From: Ficedula albicollis | Lineage: Eukaryota > Chordata > Aves > Passeriformes > Muscicapidae | DNA: 64,000 nt | Reading direction: 5' to 3' | Assembly: GCF_000247815.1 (NCBI RefSeq) | Contig: NC_021671.1 | Span: 23,832,937-23,896,936 of the forward strand | Part shown: positions 63,048 through 64,000 of the stretch, piece by piece | Numbering within the stretch: the stretch's first letter is position 1 | Layout: each line of letters begins with the position of its first letter | Position numbers and translations under genes: made by a program | Notes under the pieces: generated by a model | Seen by the model: only the letters and a program-made list of their open reading frames with translations | What the model was told of the DNA's origin: nothing | Database searches by the model: none

Positions 63048-64000
63048 TGGTGATTTTTCTACTACAACAATACCTTCTATTGTTGTAAATATGGCTCCCA
63101 GAGCAAGATTCAAAGCAGCTCACAGCAGCAGGCAAAGTAAGCAAGGAGGTCACAGTAGCAAGCCACAGTGTAGACAGATTGGCAGATAAGACACAAGATA
63201 TAAAAGAAGAGAGCAAGATTGAGAAAGAGAAACACCCTGCTAACTAAGGGCTCCCATGGCTCATGGAGTTACATTGACTCATCCTAATTTTTTCAGTCAC
63301 CTGACGCTACTTAAGGTGCACTGTCCCTAATATCTTAACACCTGCAAAACTGCCACTGACTCCTTTCTAACTGTGTCTGCATTTGCTCCAGAGCACTCCT
63401 ACTCACTGTTCCTGCAGACTACTGCAGCAATACCACTCTACATTTACTCCCTCCCTGTGACCTCTCTCACCCTAATGTGGAACCATTGTGATCTTACCTC
63501 AAAACTAAATTTTACCAACAAAGACATACAACCTTTAAGTGTCTCTGAAACCAGGGATTAAAGGCATGGATTGTCCTGCAGGGACATTTTCACATACTGA
63601 AAATCTATGTCCCTGGTTGTGGCAGCAAAGTACCCCTGATTCAATGCATTTCATTAATTCTCTCATGACAAAAGAGCTTTCTTCTTCGACCTATGATTGA
63701 AAAGTGCTACATAAGGACAAAATATGCTGCCACTGAGATATTAGACAGATCATCTTTGTGTATATGCAGAGTTTTATGCAATATACAGTCAATAGTGTGT
63801 CTTCTGCATTCTCCTTCTCCTTTTGAAATTAATGATTAATTATAGAAATGGACAGTTCAAGGTGCACTAATATAAGAATTTAAGAATTACTGTCTGCAAC
63901 AGTTTCTTATCTGTATGGAATATAATATTGAAAAACAATAATCCATGTTGATGGTATCTTGCCTTTGATGTTCCCCAACAGATTGGAAACAGGGTAATTC
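63048..64000. other. non-coding DNA, nothing recognised
   Basis: A moderately GC-richer stretch at 63080-63480 (with 'acaagatataaaagaag') could be old LTR debris but was not recognised. Confidence 0.45.

Overview
The window reads as nuclear DNA of a passerine songbird. The best evidence is a tRNA-Ile-derived SINE with a CR1-type tail (5639-5765, TguSINE1-like), several CR1 LINE fragments with the avian 3' end, and three solo LTRs of types common in songbird genomes. The rest is AT-rich, gene-poor sequence of the kind found in large introns or gene deserts. No complete protein-coding gene, rRNA, tRNA or CRISPR array could be supported. The longest open frames fall in homopolymer, microsatellite, transposon or AT-rich sequence.

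Layout. 1-2541 is unique AT-rich DNA. 2542-3803 is a decayed minus-strand CR1 LINE (endonuclease part plus 3' part), of which 380 bp is duplicated. The SINE follows at 5639-5765. A run of 973 G lies at 7778-8750 inside a GGAA microsatellite. 9420-11060 is relatively GC-rich, with local duplications and a plus-strand CR1 3' end; a minus-strand CR1 3' end lies at 11268-11600. Solo LTRs lie at 12599-13302, 22236-23594 and 56950-57370; the last is minus strand with a 5-bp target-site duplication. A decayed minus-strand CR1 at 36123-36700 has a tail expanded into about 42 copies of TAGAA. CR1 3' tails also occur at 35578-35622 and at 52650-52713, the latter repeated at 53210-53273. A run of 657 G lies at 48402-49058, and a small version (20 G) at 49584-49603.

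The most striking pattern is structural. At least 24 places carry head-to-tail, near-identical direct duplications with units from 28 to 560 bp, nearly all with no spacer. Several have three copies in an A-B-A order, where copies 1 and 3 agree and the middle one carries the differences. The three poly-G blocks are likewise each bracketed by a direct repeat. The simplest reading is assembly artefact: unmerged contig ends or haplotypes, and gap filling with no-signal G. A real burst of short tandem duplication is possible, and long reads would decide.

Coding potential is limited to a few short candidate exons with good splice signals (4137-4287, 24102-24158, 25544-25578, 34714-34797, and 52740-52799 repeated at 53300-53359). 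None was recognised as part of a known gene. The 52740 exon starts about 25 bp after a CR1 tail and is duplicated with it. A TATA-type promoter candidate lies at 29431. No undescribed biological system is convincingly present.
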